A stretch of DNA of 64,000 bases from Vitis vinifera (lineage: Eukaryota; Streptophyta; Magnoliopsida; Vitales; Vitaceae). A program made the translations under genes and the position numbers. Of the stretch, positions 1 through 11,984 are shown one piece after another (position 1 is the stretch's first letter; each line of letters begins with the position of its first letter). The notes below the pieces were generated by a model, which made no database searches, was not told the origin of the DNA, and saw nothing but the letters and a program-made list of their open reading frames with translations. Location: assembly GCF_030704535.1 (NCBI RefSeq), contig NC_081817.1, positions 3,425,001-3,489,000 on the forward strand. The letters run 5' to 3'.

Positions 1-1851
1 GTTCTGAATATGATGAGAAGGTATACTTTTGGCAATGATATTGTAGCACCAGGAATGACTCGTTTTGCTACAAACTTTATGACACTGAAACGAATGGTGG
101 ATCTTAAACAAAATTTGCAGGACATGATTACTTCACAGGAGTGGATGGACTGCCCATGTTCAAAGAAACCAGGGGGGTTGGAAATGTTGGATCTCATAAG
201 TAACCATTCATTCTGGTCCTCATGCATCCTAATTGTCCATTTGACAGATCCACTCTTGCGAGTTTTCAGAATTGTTGGCAATGAAAAAAGACCTGCAATG
301 GGATATGTTTATGCAGGAATATATCGAGCCAAAGAAACAATTAAGAAACAACTTGTTAAGAAGGAGGATTATATCGTCTATTGGAATATTATAGACAACA
401 GGTGGGAACAACAATGGCATGTTCCGCTCCATGCTGCAGGTTTCTACCTTAATCCCAAGTTCTTTTATAGTATTGAAGGAGATATACATAATGAGATAGT
501 GTCAGGAATGCTTGATTGTATAGAAAGATTAGTTCCTGATACCATAATTCAGGATAAAATCATGAAAGAGCTAAATACGTACAAGAATTCTATTGGAGAT
601 TTTGGGAGGAAGATGGCAATTAGAGCTAGAGATACTCTGCTTCCTGGTAAGGTCCTTTTACTAGGTATATGTGTTACTTTCATTTTTTGTATGAGCACTG
701 GATTCTTTACATTCTTTTGTTGACCTTGCATTTTAGGAAAGTAAGACCTCCATGTAGAGGATGCTTAAAGGAGTTATCTTCATGCTTTAGCCACTGTATA
801 TGATAAACATGCTGAGAGTGAAACAGAGTGACCATATTTTGCCAATACTATTTAGTGGGTCCCATCTAAGATACCCTTGTGGGTGAGAACTTTTTTTTGT
901 TGATATTAATCCATGAATGCATCATTATTGTTCAGTTATAAACTGATGATCTAAAACTTAGAGAAGTCCTTAAACCTATCCCTATGTTCATCTGGTAGGT
1001 TTGGGAATTTTTTGTTCTGTGAAACCTACTTGGCGTGGCCCAGGATGAGTACCATCTTTGTATGTGTGTAACATGCATACTAGAGGCAGGAGGAGCATCT
1101 TTTTCTTCATCCCATTCTGTTACAAGTATTCTTTACCCATTTATTGAGTCAACTTTACTCATTAATATGTTTACTATCTTTAGCTGAATGGTGGTCAACA
1201 TATGGAGGCAGTTGCCCAAATTTGGCACGTTTGGCCATCCGTGTTCTGAGTCAACCTTGCAGTTCAATTGTAAATAAGCGAAATCAGATCCCTTTTGAGC
1301 AGATGCATGACTCAAGAAACTGCCTAGAGCATCAACGTCTCATTGACCTTGTGTTTGTTCAGTACAACTTGCGATTGATGCAAATGTAAGTAAAAAAATT
1401 GGAGTCTATTTTACATGTGGCATTTCAACCATTGTAACAGAAAAAAAAAAAAAACCAAAAGGATTCTCTCTCACAACTGATTAGTTTTACAGTGTCCAGA
1501 TGAACAGAGAACATGATCCAAGGGACCCTATCTCTTTTGACAGCAGTAATGTTGTTGATGACTGGGTCTCGGGGAAGGAAGCATGCTTGCAGGATTATGG
1601 GACTTCAGACTGGATGGCACTTGATCCACCTTCAGGCAACACTATGCTTTTAGGACCTTCAAATGATGAAGCTGAAGATTTAGGCGCAGGTAACAGCTGT
1701 TGCTTGGCTCAGAAACCCTTTTGAATTAGCTTGTTTTTTTCATTAAACTAAGTGTCTTGGTTAATGTGCAGGATTTGATGATGATGAGATTTTCAATAGG
1801 GTAAAAGATGTCGAGGAGGATAATATTGAGGACAATGTAGTAAGCCAGTAG
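1..1851 (+). CDS. hAT transposase-derived protein, C-terminal part (partial at left edge)
   Basis: Four exons can be joined in frame: 1-646, 1184-1385, 1493-1689 and 1772-1851 (stop TAG 1849-1851), giving about 374 residues open at the 5' edge. Donors are GTAAGG (647), GTAAGT (1386) and GTAACA (1690); each downstream exon follows an AG, and split codons rejoin cleanly. The first exon resembles the central region of plant BED-finger/hAT-like proteins (DUF659 would lie upstream, outside the window). The 1184-1385 exon has the hAT C-terminal dimerisation pattern (EWW...LA.RVL.Q.CSS...NLRLMQ). The tail is acidic and ends in VVSQ. Intact reading through four spliced exons suggests a domesticated transposase gene rather than an active element, since no terminal inverted repeat is seen after the stop. 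Family assignment is from recalled motifs. Function is unknown; DNA-binding regulation is typical of domesticated hAT proteins. Confidence 0.75.
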
Positions 1852-2600
1852 AACAGCATTCACAAAACACTGTTTTTATGCGGATTCCATATTGAAGACT
1901 GGTTACATGTTGCACTGTAATCAAGCAGAAAATGACTGTAAGATAATTGTGTAAATTTAAAGTTCAGTTGAAACATTAGAAAATGACATATCATCCATGC
2001 TCTGTTTAATAGCTGAGAAAACATAGGGAAGTAATTTAAGAATTTATAAAAACGACAGAAATTTGTATTCTTTGGATGGTTTGGAATTTGATGACTTTGC
2101 TCCCTCTTGGGATGGAATTATAGTTGCAAATTGTAGATTTGTTTAATTTCCTCCCTCCAACCAAGCAAATGGAGCAAAGCTTAAGGAAAGATAGAAATTT
2201 TGGAATGTGGAAAGTTAAAGATAGCTAATGTTCCTTTATGCCATGATCCGACTTTTTAATTTTAAAATTATAGTTGTAGAATGTGTGTGAATTTTATGGT
2301 GATGAAACTCCTGCATAACAGATTGAATGGATTGGCAGGTAACCAGAAAGTAATCAATCAAAGCAACCTTCATCAAGGAAGAAAAGATATTGAAGGTTTG
2401 GATCAAGGCTCAGCCTATCTCAAAAATGTCAATCCTCCTGCAAGTCATGGCTGACGATAAGCAGCTTTATTGAAATTGTACTTAAAAATGCCTTGTATAT
2501 CTCTGTTCTGTTATGCAGTTTTGTAGAAAAATATAGGTGATTTCTCTTTGTATTTCTCACCCAGAGGTTGTAAATGATATCATACACAATAAACCTTTTA
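1852..2600 (+). other. Likely 3' UTR and downstream sequence of the hAT-derived gene
   Basis: No convincing reading frame. AT-rich sequence directly follows the stop codon. An AATAAA hexamer lies near 2588 and is a possible poly(A) signal. The exact transcript end is not determinable from sequence. Confidence 0.3.
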
Positions 2601-2730
2601 GCTAAAAATATGAGTTACAATTAAACCTTTGTGAATTTTAAGTTACATCATCAAATAATCAGTAGAAAAATGACTACTCAAAAGTGTTGTAGTCCAACTT
2701 TATCACATCAACAGAGTGTTTGAATCTATA

Positions 2731-2919
2731 CTTCTGGCCTTGTATTTGTTGAATCAAAGGCCATCACCACATTCTGTGTGACATGTCTTCTTTTTCTTGT
2801 ATTGCCTTCAATCTCAATCAGATTATTGATCCTCAATTGCAGAGCACCAAAAACCCTCAGGGGATCTATTTTCTCATCTTTCCCTAGTTTTGTATTTTCC
2901 TCTAGTTTCTCATGAATGA
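2731..2919 (-). pseudogene. Orphan coding-like exon, family not recognised
   Basis: On the minus strand an acceptor-like CTTTGCAG is followed by an open frame of about 63 codons that ends at a stop. It reads like conserved protein: a charged start (HEKLEEN), then IDPLRVFGALQLRINNLIEI, EGNTRKRRHV and a final DSTNTRP. I do not recognise the family. No matching upstream exon is visible before the receptor-kinase gene begins at 3634, so this is either the last exon of a gene fragment or a relic. Composition and codon use look coding rather than random AT-rich DNA. Confidence 0.35.
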
Positions 2920-2939
2920 AATATAACTGCAAAGACATG

Positions 2940-3633
2940 TGGAATAAACAGGAAATTTGATTATTAAGTGGTGGAAACCTATGTTGCTACCTACTAACGG
3001 AACCCTTACTAGGAAAGCAGCTCCTTCAACTGGAAGAGCTCTGGATTTGGGAGGAAAACAACTACTCAGAGAAGTGCAAGGCTTTGCGCATCTTTGCCAA
3101 AAAGCTCGAGCTTTTTAATCTTAAGTTCAGATACCAGGGTTTGGTGAGGTAAGTTAATGTAATCATTCATCAGCAATGGCTCACGCTATTTTCTCGCCTT
3201 GAACAAGAGATCATGGGATGATTAGTTATAAAGAGGAATTCAGGCACCAATTCTGTATGCATCTATAAGACAAATCTCTAGCTAAGTTTGAACCAAGCAT
3301 GGAAACTGCTCCATTGGACCCTGGGATGTCTCACAGAGAAGAAGAAATGCCCTAACACGTTCTATGGGTGTGACCATTTTCCATTATGAATATCCGCACT
3401 GACCCTTATGTTGCATTTTTCAGAGACCCAACCACAGAATGTAAACGAGGTATGAGGCCAGTGATGGCTTGTGTGAAGTTAGGATGACTCAACAGTATTG
3501 GATGTCTAATAAAATTTAAATTGAAATGAAAACTATCATTTCCCGAAATGAAATCTGAAACCCTAATTACAGAAGCAAAAGATTTAAACCTCACAGGCAA
3601 AGAAAAAAAAAAAAAAAAACTGAGCAGTGACCT
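2940..3633. other. Intergenic stretch between orphan exon and receptor kinase gene
   Basis: No supported gene. A plus-strand segment at about 3018-3150 ends at a GTAAG donor-like site and reads without stops (LQLEELWIWEENNY...), so a second exon relic is possible. A poly(A) run of about 17 A lies near 3604-3620, just beyond the 3' end of the receptor kinase gene. Confidence 0.3.
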
Positions 3634-5673
3634 CTACGTGACAAGAGGGGAAACTGAACTAGATTCAACATCAACATCATCCACAGCCGATGACCACGTG
3701 CTCACCTTCTCAAAACACGATGATGCGGGATAAGAATGCACATAATCCTCAAACTCAAAACCATCACCTGCACCACCACCCTTTTTATCATATGCATCTG
3801 GTGCACTCAACTCCTCCGGCAAGGCCACCTCCCCTTCCAAGTACCTTAGAACCTGCCTCATAGAGGGGCGCACAGCAGGGGAATTGTTGGAACACATCAA
3901 ACCCAGTTTCAGCACCACCACTACCTCTACTTCATCATACTCACCCTTCAATCTTGGATCCACCACATCAAGAATTGCACCCTCCCTCCACCTCTCCCAC
4001 ACCCAATCCACCAATATCAGCTCTTCAGGCAGAGCTTTGGCCTCCACAGGTCTTCTACCACAAACCACCTCTAGTAACAATGCACCAAATGCAAACACGT
4101 CCGAACTTCTTGTTGGCTTCCCTGTGCGTGTAAGCTCTGGTGCCAGATACCCCAGTGTGCCCACAACCCTTGTGGTGCTCGGGTTTGAGCCGTGCTCATA
4201 TAACTTAGCAAGGCCAAAATCGCCGAGTCTACCATTTAACTCAGAATCCAACAAAATATTTCCTGCCTTGATGTCTCTGTGAATTACAGTTTGCTCCCAT
4301 TCTTCATGCAAGTAAAGAAGGCCTGAAGCTACACCTTTGATGATCTTGAACCTCTGTTCCCAACTGAGAGTTGATTTGGATGTGTCGAAAAGGTACTTAT
4401 CCAAGCTTCCATTAGGCATATAATCATAGACAAGTAGCAAATCACCTCTTCTACGACACCATCCTAGGAGCTGAACCAAGTTCCTGTGGCGAAGACGGCC
4501 AATACTAGCAATTTCAGAAACAAATTCCCTCATACCCTGTTTTGATTCGTGCGAAATTCGTTTAACTGCAACTTGAGTGTTGGAATTCCGTAGAGTTCCC
4601 TTATAAACCTTGCCAAATCCACCAAACCCAATTAGCTCTTTGTCCCTAAAACCCCTGGTCGCCTTCTTCAGCTCTTGGTAGGAGAATCTGTGTGGGCCAA
4701 TATCGAGCTCCCACGCCTCAATCACATCCGCATTTTTTATCTTTCTGATCAGATAGAAAGCCAAGGCAACTGCGAAAACTATCATAGAAGTAGCAGCAAC
4801 AGAAACACCTATAATTAAAGGTGTATTGTTCCTTTTAGGGCCAGGGAGCTTAGGGAGGGATGAGAGATCCAGTGATTCTGCCACACCGTTCATCTTGAAC
4901 CTCCATCCCAAGACATAGTGAGAGCTGGCAAGAAGACCAGTGGAAGCAGAGAAGCCCACATACATAAATTCCTTGAGGATTGATGAAAGATTCACACCGC
5001 AAGACAAGATTGGGGAGGTGGGTTTCGTTGAATGAGGCGAAAGGAATACATTCAACTGATCCCTTTGTCCATCATAATCTATCCATGCCTGAATTGTCTT
5101 CCCGCCCTTGAGATTAAGATACTCCTTTGTCGAATTATCGCTGAAATATGAAGCGTTAGCAGAAGCGTAGGATGTCATACTATTGAGATCGATGCCGACA
5201 TGATTATCACTGATATCATTGAATTCAAAGTCCTGAACAGTGTCGAACTCCACAGCAAACACATGGTTGGTTGAATTCCCATTGTCGGTGGCATTGAGCA
5301 GACCTAGATACTGTCTGGGAAGAGCCCCTGGGAGCTCTTTCGTGGATGTAATCGCAAAAGCAAGCCCATGGCCTCCCAGTGTCGGATACTGGGGCACAAT
5401 TGCGAAAGCAAAGGCTGTTGAGAAGGAGAAAGCTTTCCCACCACTGGAGTTCTTGAACCGGATCGGAGACGGATAAAAGCCACGACCAAACCATCTAGCG
5501 ACATCGTTCGTCAAGCGAAGCATGCCATTCTTCTCAATCTTTGCAACACCGTTTAGACTCAAGTTATTCCCTGCACCATGGAAGCTGTCATAGAAGAACT
5601 CATCCAGCTGGGAGAGAACCGGGTTTGAGAGGAAAAAGACGAAGACCCAGAAGAGCTTGAGAGCTTCTGCCAT
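3634..5673 (-). CDS. L-type lectin-domain receptor kinase (LecRK-S.4-like)
   Basis: Intronless, 679 residues from ATG at 5673. The frame extends three bases further to a TTG, which I rejected as start. Order: signal peptide about 1-21; legume-lectin ectodomain about 22-262 with the AVEFDT strand and the metal-site region around [10 protein letters not shown]; one membrane helix about 285-309; serine/threonine kinase about 343-612. Kinase landmarks are all present: glycine loop GFGGFGKV 349-356, catalytic Lys371 (VAVK), HRD 465-467, DFG 485-487, APE 511-513. The tail is Ser/Asp-rich. Many N-x-S/T sites mark the ectodomain. This is a plasma-membrane receptor kinase; L-type LecRKs act in extracellular ATP, wall or pathogen sensing, but the ligand here is unknown. 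Closest by memory to Arabidopsis LecRK-S.4. Length and catalytic residues indicate an intact gene. Confidence 0.93.
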   Translation of the reverse strand: MAEALKLFWVFVFFLSNPVLSQLDEFFYDSFHGAGNNLSLNGVAKIEKNGMLRLTNDVARWFGRGFYPSPIRFKNSSGGKAFSFSTAFAFAIVPQYPTLGGHGLAFAITSTKELPGALPRQYLGLLNATDNGNSTNHVFAVEFDTVQDFEFNDISDNHVGIDLNSMTSYASANASYFSDNSTKEYLNLKGGKTIQAWIDYDGQRDQLNVFLSPHSTKPTSPILSCGVNLSSILKEFMYVGFSASTGLLASSHYVLGWRFKMNGVAESLDLSSLPKLPGPKRNNTPLIIGVSVAATSMIVFAVALAFYLIRKIKNADVIEAWELDIGPHRFSYQELKKATRGFRDKELIGFGGFGKVYKGTLRNSNTQVAVKRISHESKQGMREFVSEIASIGRLRHRNLVQLLGWCRRRGDLLLVYDYMPNGSLDKYLFDTSKSTLSWEQRFKIIKGVASGLLYLHEEWEQTVIHRDIKAGNILLDSELNGRLGDFGLAKLYEHGSNPSTTRVVGTLGYLAPELTRTGKPTRSSDVFAFGALLLEVVCGRRPVEAKALPEELILVDWVWERWREGAILDVVDPRLKGEYDEVEVVVVLKLGLMCSNNSPAVRPSMRQVLRYLEGEVALPEELSAPDAYDKKGGGAGDGFEFEDYVHSYPASSCFEKVSTWSSAVDDVDVESSSVSPLVT

Positions 5674-8600
5674 CAAAGGGACTGGAGCTGAGCTTCTGGG
5701 ATATCAAAATCAATTTACAATAAATATGCGAGAAATTGTTTTTGGCTGCATCTTACATTTCCTGATTTGGTTAGACAAGGGAAAACGCAGCAGCCAAGGA
5801 ATGATGGAATGACAGGCGCTAGAAAGGAAATGAGATTGGAGGCTCACCCACCATTTTTGAAACCATGGGGGAAAGAAAGGGCAAGTTAAATTGATTGATC
5901 TTCAAAAAGCATCAAGCCGTGGCTAAGCATACATATGTTTATTTATTGGAATTCTTCACCACAAAACAACCTGATTGGAGTCTTGGTCTCCTGTTGTCAG
6001 TATACATTTTTGTCGTTTGTTTTTTTTACTCTTCAGATGTGAACTCCTCTACCAACCACTCTTCAAAACAAAAGTTTCTGCAATTTTTCCTGGTTCTTTG
6101 TTTTTGTTTTTATTTTAATTTTTGATGGGTGAAGAAAATTTTTGTAATGGGTAATTGGAGATGGAAACATTAAGATTTTTTATGGGTTAGGTTACAACTT
6201 ACAAAATGGAACACGTTTAAAAGTGGTGTTGGCAGCAGGTGGCTTCAAAAAAGTGGTGGCTAGCGGCTGCAGTGATAGCCATGTTGTGGGAACTGGGAAG
6301 CCACAAGCACCGCTGTTTTAATCTTGGATCATCTCGGGAAGCTTCTATGACAATTAAGATTAATAAATCAAGGCAGGCCACGTGGGCAGAAAATGGTGGT
6401 GCAGCCAGGCCTCACGTGGAGCCTCCGCTCACACCTGCGTCTTGCTCTGCGAGCCCTGTTGTCGGTGTTTCTTAAAACAAAAATCAGACAAAATAAAAGG
6501 AAATACAACTAATTTTCTTTTTTCGATGTTTTCCGTGTGGCACCGGCCATTGAATCAAAAGCGTCACGTGCATAGATATATAATTTTCATATTAATAAAA
6601 TTAAAATAATTTTATAAAGACTTAAAATTCTACATAAATAATTTTAAAACTTAATTTTTACAATCTTTATGTTTTATCAATTTTTATTTGTACTTTATTA
6701 ATTTTATAATTTTATTATTTGGTTTTGGTATTTGCATTTTATCATTATCGTAATTTTATGGCTTTTTAATTTTATTTTTACTAATAGGGAATATATATCA
6801 TGAGGAAGTGATCAAACATGTGTGAATAAAAGAGAAAAGAGCCAAGGAGGACAATAAAATGGTTCAGGATGAGTAACCATCATCCTAATCTCGTTTATAT
6901 GTATTTCCATCACCCCGAAATAAATAAATAAATAAACGAGAATGAGTGGGTATAAGAAATTCTCATATCTGTCTTGTTTAAATTTTTTTAAATATTTTTT
7001 ATTTTTAAATCTTAAATTTTATTAGAAATAAAGATAATTTATAAATAAAAAATATTTTAAATATTTATAATTTATTTTTATGAAAAGTAATGGTTTATTT
7101 GTGTTTAAAAAGTTGAAAAATGAAAAAAAAAATCAATTAAAATAATTTTTTATTTAAAATTATATACAATCGAGGTGGGACGGGACGGAACAAAATCATA
7201 CTTGAATCCACCTTAAACACATCCTAGGTTTTTAAAAACTTCATAAATTTGTCTTGAACTTATTTATTTTTATTTCAAATCCTTTTCATTAGAGGTTAAA
7301 TGGGTATCCAAAAATACCTTATCATATTGTCATCCTTACAAAGGGTCTTTGTAGAAGGGTAGAAGGGTGCCCCCCACACTAGAAAGGAGTTGGACAAAAG
7401 GAACCAATACAAATAAGTAGGAAGGATGATGTGTAAAAAAATGGGTTGGGTGGATGAACTTTCCTTTCCCACCTTATAACTAACTAAAATTTTGGAAGAA
7501 AAACCTAGGATTGAGACCTTGTAACTTTTTTTTTTATTTAATTTTTGAAAAAAGGTATTGAGTTCAATCAATTGATTTTTTGTTATCAAATGAAAAGAAT
7601 AACGAATCAATAATTTAATCTGAAAATGACAGAAACCATGTTATCCCAAAGCATTACATTTAAGCCACCCAATCTCAAGGTCATTTCGTGTAAAAGGATA
7701 GTATCAATAATCCAATTATACTAAAATACTTAATCCTTCCCAAACATTGCAAATTTAATCGTCTTACATGTGAGTAAGGTCTTTCACAAAAGTTTACCAC
7801 TAGAACCAATTACCTTTCCCACCTAACCTTGAAGAAAAGACATCAACTATCTTTATTATAGTGTAAGATAAGGTTGAAAAATGGGAAAAAAAAAAAAAAA
7901 AAAGGTACAAACAAGCTATAAAAGCCCTTTGTCATGTCTTGAAAGATCATCAATTTTTTAATCCAAAAAATTGTAAATTATAGGGAAATTCAATAAAAAA
8001 AACAACTTCAATTATTCACGAAGAATTTTAGCTTCTTGATGAGCTATTCTACCAATCTGATCCAACTTTACGAGCATTAATTTTTTCAACACATTTTCTC
8101 AATCCCAATATCACTTATAAATAAATTAAAAACAAATACATAGCCTTCATCTTGAAATCCGGCTTCAAAATATCTGTGATATAAGGGTCAACTCGTGGTA
8201 GTCTACATACTATTACTTCTAAGATTTATTGACTCAGAAAAGATACTATAAATTCATAGTGGCTATTTTATATAGTTTATCCGTTTTCTTCAATAATCAT
8301 TCAACAAATTGTGCAAAAAAATCCGTGGGCTAAGGTCTCAAAATCCGTCCCTAATGGGATGAGGATGAAAAGTGATAATTAGGGTAGGGAAAAATTCCAG
8401 AAAACCCCACCGTCAACCTCTCCCCATTGTCACAGGGTCAAGATTTATGGTGCCATAAACCATGAGGTAGCCAAGATGGTCCCACTGACTTTGACAAATG
8501 GTCATTTTCAGCTGAAGCACCATCATCCATTAAGAATTTTTTTTGGGACACAAGCTAGGAATACAGCAGCCAATTCAAACTCAAATTGGACTTGTAAGTG

Positions 8601-10382
8601 GTAATGGAGTTAGGCAAAACTGATGGGTCCTTTTTTCTGGGCAACTTGCAGTTCATCTTCCCTTTTCTTGAAGAGTCATGATGTGATGGAAGAAGTTAAA
8701 TAATTTACTCCACTGGCTACTTTCACAGCTCATGGTGTTGTCAAACTGTTTTCTATATATAGTTTGAAGTCATACGATGTTGTAAGGTTTCTTTGCTATT
8801 CTTTCCTCCTTTTTTCATGGGTAGAGTATTTGGTTTTTTTGGTTTATTTTTATAATGTTGTTACCGTGTCTCCTATTCCTATGTTTGTTATTGTGTTTCA
8901 AAGGTTAGGATGAGGGTGACAGTCAATGGTCTACACTAGAGATGAGCTATGGTACCTTGCCTAATAAGCCAAGTTGGATACAATTTTTCTTGGCATATGA
9001 TCTTATCTTTACAAGATTTGGGAGGGATATTTTCAAATGCAATGAACGGGTTGGACGAGTTACTCCATCCCGACCCTTACTTAATATATGAGGTAAGACA
9101 ATATTCAAACTCTCGGGTTTTAAAAAAGAATCTTAAATCCCTCTAAATTCAACCTATTAGAAATGAGAGTTTTTCAAAAGAAAGAAAAAAAACACGTCTA
9201 ATTATCTACCCTATTTAGAATTAATCCATTCAAAGTGAGTGATTTACTATTACCACCAACAATCTTGTCAAGCCAATCCTATACCATTATTGTTTCAAGG
9301 GCTGAGGTCGAATCTTATTGAAAAAATGAAAAGTAAAGCAGCCCTTACTGACTTCCAAGTCATTGAAAGCAATGCCTTGAGTTCCTTCCGGTCCTAACTT
9401 CATGGTGCAATGGGAATATAACTCTTTTCAAAGAATAGGGTTCATAGTATTTGTTTTTCATTATTTTAATGTCACAAGGAGTCGTAGATTCTTATATCAC
9501 CATCGAAAGTAAATTGACATGCCTTTCCTCTAAACTTAGTCCTCAAATTAATTATGTAAATACAACATTTCTCATGTTCCAATTCAAAATCAGTTTCATT
9601 TTTTGTCACAACCCGACATTGAAGTGATGATGAGAGAATACTCCACCATTTTAAATTGATATATAATTGTAACATTAGATTTTTTTGTTGAATAAGGAAA
9701 GTTATTAGGTTTTATAAGATGAAGATTGACTCATAAAGAACTATATGAGATGGATATATATATGACGAAGAACGATATTTGGTGTAACGAGAAAACTCAG
9801 GGTTTAGGATATGAATATAAAAAACGAGGAAATATGGGGATATTTTGGATACCCAATAATTATTGTATCTGGTTTTATTATCTGTAATATTCTTTATGGT
9901 ATAGTAAAAAGATTTTTTATCATTTATGAATATATGTATGATTAATCAAACATATTAAAATCTTTTCTATCATTGTGTTGAAAGTTTTATTTTTGTGCTT
10001 TTAAATTAATATTATTTATATTAAAGCTTCCACTGAGAGAACATATCTCATTCTTTTGTTGAAGTGATTGTATCCTTGTAGGCGACAACCTTTCTACCCT
10101 CTCCACAAAGATAAAAAGAAACACTAAGATGTAGCATCAAAAACAAAAAAGAAGTGTAATTTAATGGGCACGAGAAGGAATATTTAAGAGAAGGTCCCCA
10201 GGTTAGGTGCCCCTTTTGAGTACTTTTATGCTTGAAAATGTGAACTCGGTGAAAATGGGGCTTTGGTCTTCGTTATAAAGAAAGAGGATGGCTTGGACCA
10301 AGGTTATTAAAGAACAATGTGTACATAACATTTGTGAAGAATCAAGTTCTTTTCAGCACCTACTGCTGATATTTTTCTCTTG
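5674..10382. other. Intergenic, upstream of receptor kinase
   Basis: No supported gene. About 5.7-6.6 kb is mixed composition and includes three G-boxes. After 6.6 kb the DNA is strongly AT-rich with many homopolymers and an (AAAT)n run near 6920-6937. Fragments near 7160-7210, 8330-8420 and 9040-9080 (GGGACGGGACGG-like and related strings) look like degenerate dispersed-repeat remnants. Short frames here have no family features. Confidence 0.4.
6379..6570. promoter_or_regulatory. Cluster of three G-boxes (CACGTG)
   Basis: CACGTG occurs at 6379-6384, 6413-6418 and 6565-6570, in a locally GC-richer patch about 700-900 bp upstream of the divergent lectin receptor kinase start. G-boxes bind bZIP and bHLH factors (ABA, light). 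Role in the kinase gene is inferred from position only. Confidence 0.35.
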
Positions 10383-10980
10383 AGTTGGGGTAATTGTCTT
10401 TTGGACCCAATTAGGTCCAAAAATTAAGATTTGACCCATAAAAATTGCATAACTGATAGGAAGGATATAAGATATGAAAAGACCAATATAATCTTCAAAA
10501 CTATTTTCTACCATAATGTTTGAGAAACTTCTTTATTTTAATTTTTTTAAAATAATTATTCTAAAAATTTATTGTTTTTAATTTTTAAAAAATATATTAT
10601 AAAAAGATATCATTTAAAAAAAAATTTGACATATTTTCAGTTATTTTTTATATACACAATTTTAAAAATACATATTTTTCAAGATGTTTGATTTTTAAAT
10701 AATAATAATTTATTTTTATTTTTTTTGGAAAAAGGTGTATTTTTTTTTAAATCACTAAATTATATTTTATTGAGGTTTGCAAAAGAAATAAACTTTAAAT
10801 TAATGTTTTTCTACTTTTTTTTTCATAGTCATGGTCATTTTTAGAAAAATGAAAACTTCATATTCTATTTCTCAATTTTCATACTTCCTCTAGGTCTTGG
10901 GCTTACATAGTGAACTTATATGGATCAAAACTTAATTTTTGGGTCCAATTAGATCCAAAACACAATTATCCCAAAGTTTT
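10383..10980. mobile_element. MITE-like element with ~60-bp terminal inverted repeats
   Basis: The left arm at 10383-10440 (AGTTGGGGTAATTGTCTTTT...GGTCCAAAAATTAAG) is nearly the reverse complement of the right arm at 10919-10980 (CTTAATTTTTGGGTCC...AATTATCCCAAAG). The ~480 bp between the arms is AT-rich with no coding frame. This is the structure of a non-autonomous DNA transposon; superfamily not determined. Confidence 0.6.
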
Positions 10981-11761
10981 AACGTGGTTATATAGAATCA
11001 TGCTACCTAGACAATGATTTTCAACCATGTGGACCAGATTTGGTTATTTGTTTCAAATTGGGTATGATTTGAGAGATAAGAGATTGATAATTATTAAATT
11101 ATAAGAACCTTCTAACTAAAGGTGTGCACAATATGCATAAATTTCAAGACTAAAACTATGGTAATTTAGGGCATTAAATTCATCACTCATCTAGACCAAA
11201 TTAACTTAATGATATTCAAACATCAACAAAAAAAATTGCTGGCGACCCACAGGTGATAGCTTGTTGAGCTAATCAAAGAGATCCACCAAGTAGTTCTTAT
11301 GGGCTGGAACCTCATGCTCAAAACACATTTCTATCAATGGTAGTCTCAGCCCACTTCAATTCTTCTGGGCCATTTGCTCTTGGTGGTTGCAACAATTTAC
11401 AAACCGAGCATGCCCAACTGAGAGTCATGTTGTTTCCTTGGATTCCACTGAGAAATTCTGAAGTTAACATTGAGATTTTAGTCTCCAATTTTAATAGAGG
11501 TCCAGCCCCTTATGCCAAATCTTATATTTTAAGAGCAATGATTTTTTGGATCCTATTATCATAGAACAGAGGAGGTTTCCTGCCTCATGGGGAATCACAG
11601 ATGGAACACAGACCTCTTGTGGAATCGAACTCACTGTATATATATTATCACACAAAATTACAGGAGGATACTAATCCATGGAAACACAGTTAATGTGGAA
11701 GGGTTACTGATTTTCTCACATCCTTTCACTCAATATCTAGAAGAGACCTAGACTATATATA

Positions 11762-11863
11762 GGCTGCTCCAAGTCGTCGGTTCTAGTAATCAGATCAAAG
11801 TTCTTGGCAGATGAAACGGGTCAACCTTCAGACTAGGAACATCTATATGTTGGGCTGCTAGGC
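11762..11863 (-). pseudogene. Relic of the Rubisco activase alpha-specific (redox) exon
   Basis: On the minus strand, after an acceptor-like GATGCAG (11864-11870), the sequence can be read as AAQHIDVPS. After a one-base deletion it reads EG, then a TGA stop where the family has Cys, then SAKNFD and RTDD. This matches the C-terminal extension of alpha-form Rubisco activase, whose general pattern is AAQQV-P--EGC-D--AKNFDP--R-DDG-C. The two regulatory Cys codons are gone, one becoming TGA. No consensus GTAAG donor follows the upstream coding exon. The exon is therefore dead in this copy. Confidence 0.7.
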
Positions 11864-11984
11864 CTGCATCCATCAATGCTGGAGAAGCTTAGGATAATTT
11901 TTGCATAATCGTAATTCAGTCACAAGTTCTTTGGAATACGGGCAAAGTGCAAACCTCCCATGAAAGCCTCTAGGATCAAGGGAT

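Noticed and set aside
5674..5676. Receptor kinase start three bases further upstream
   Set aside because: It is TTG; the first ATG is at 5673 and gives a normal signal peptide.
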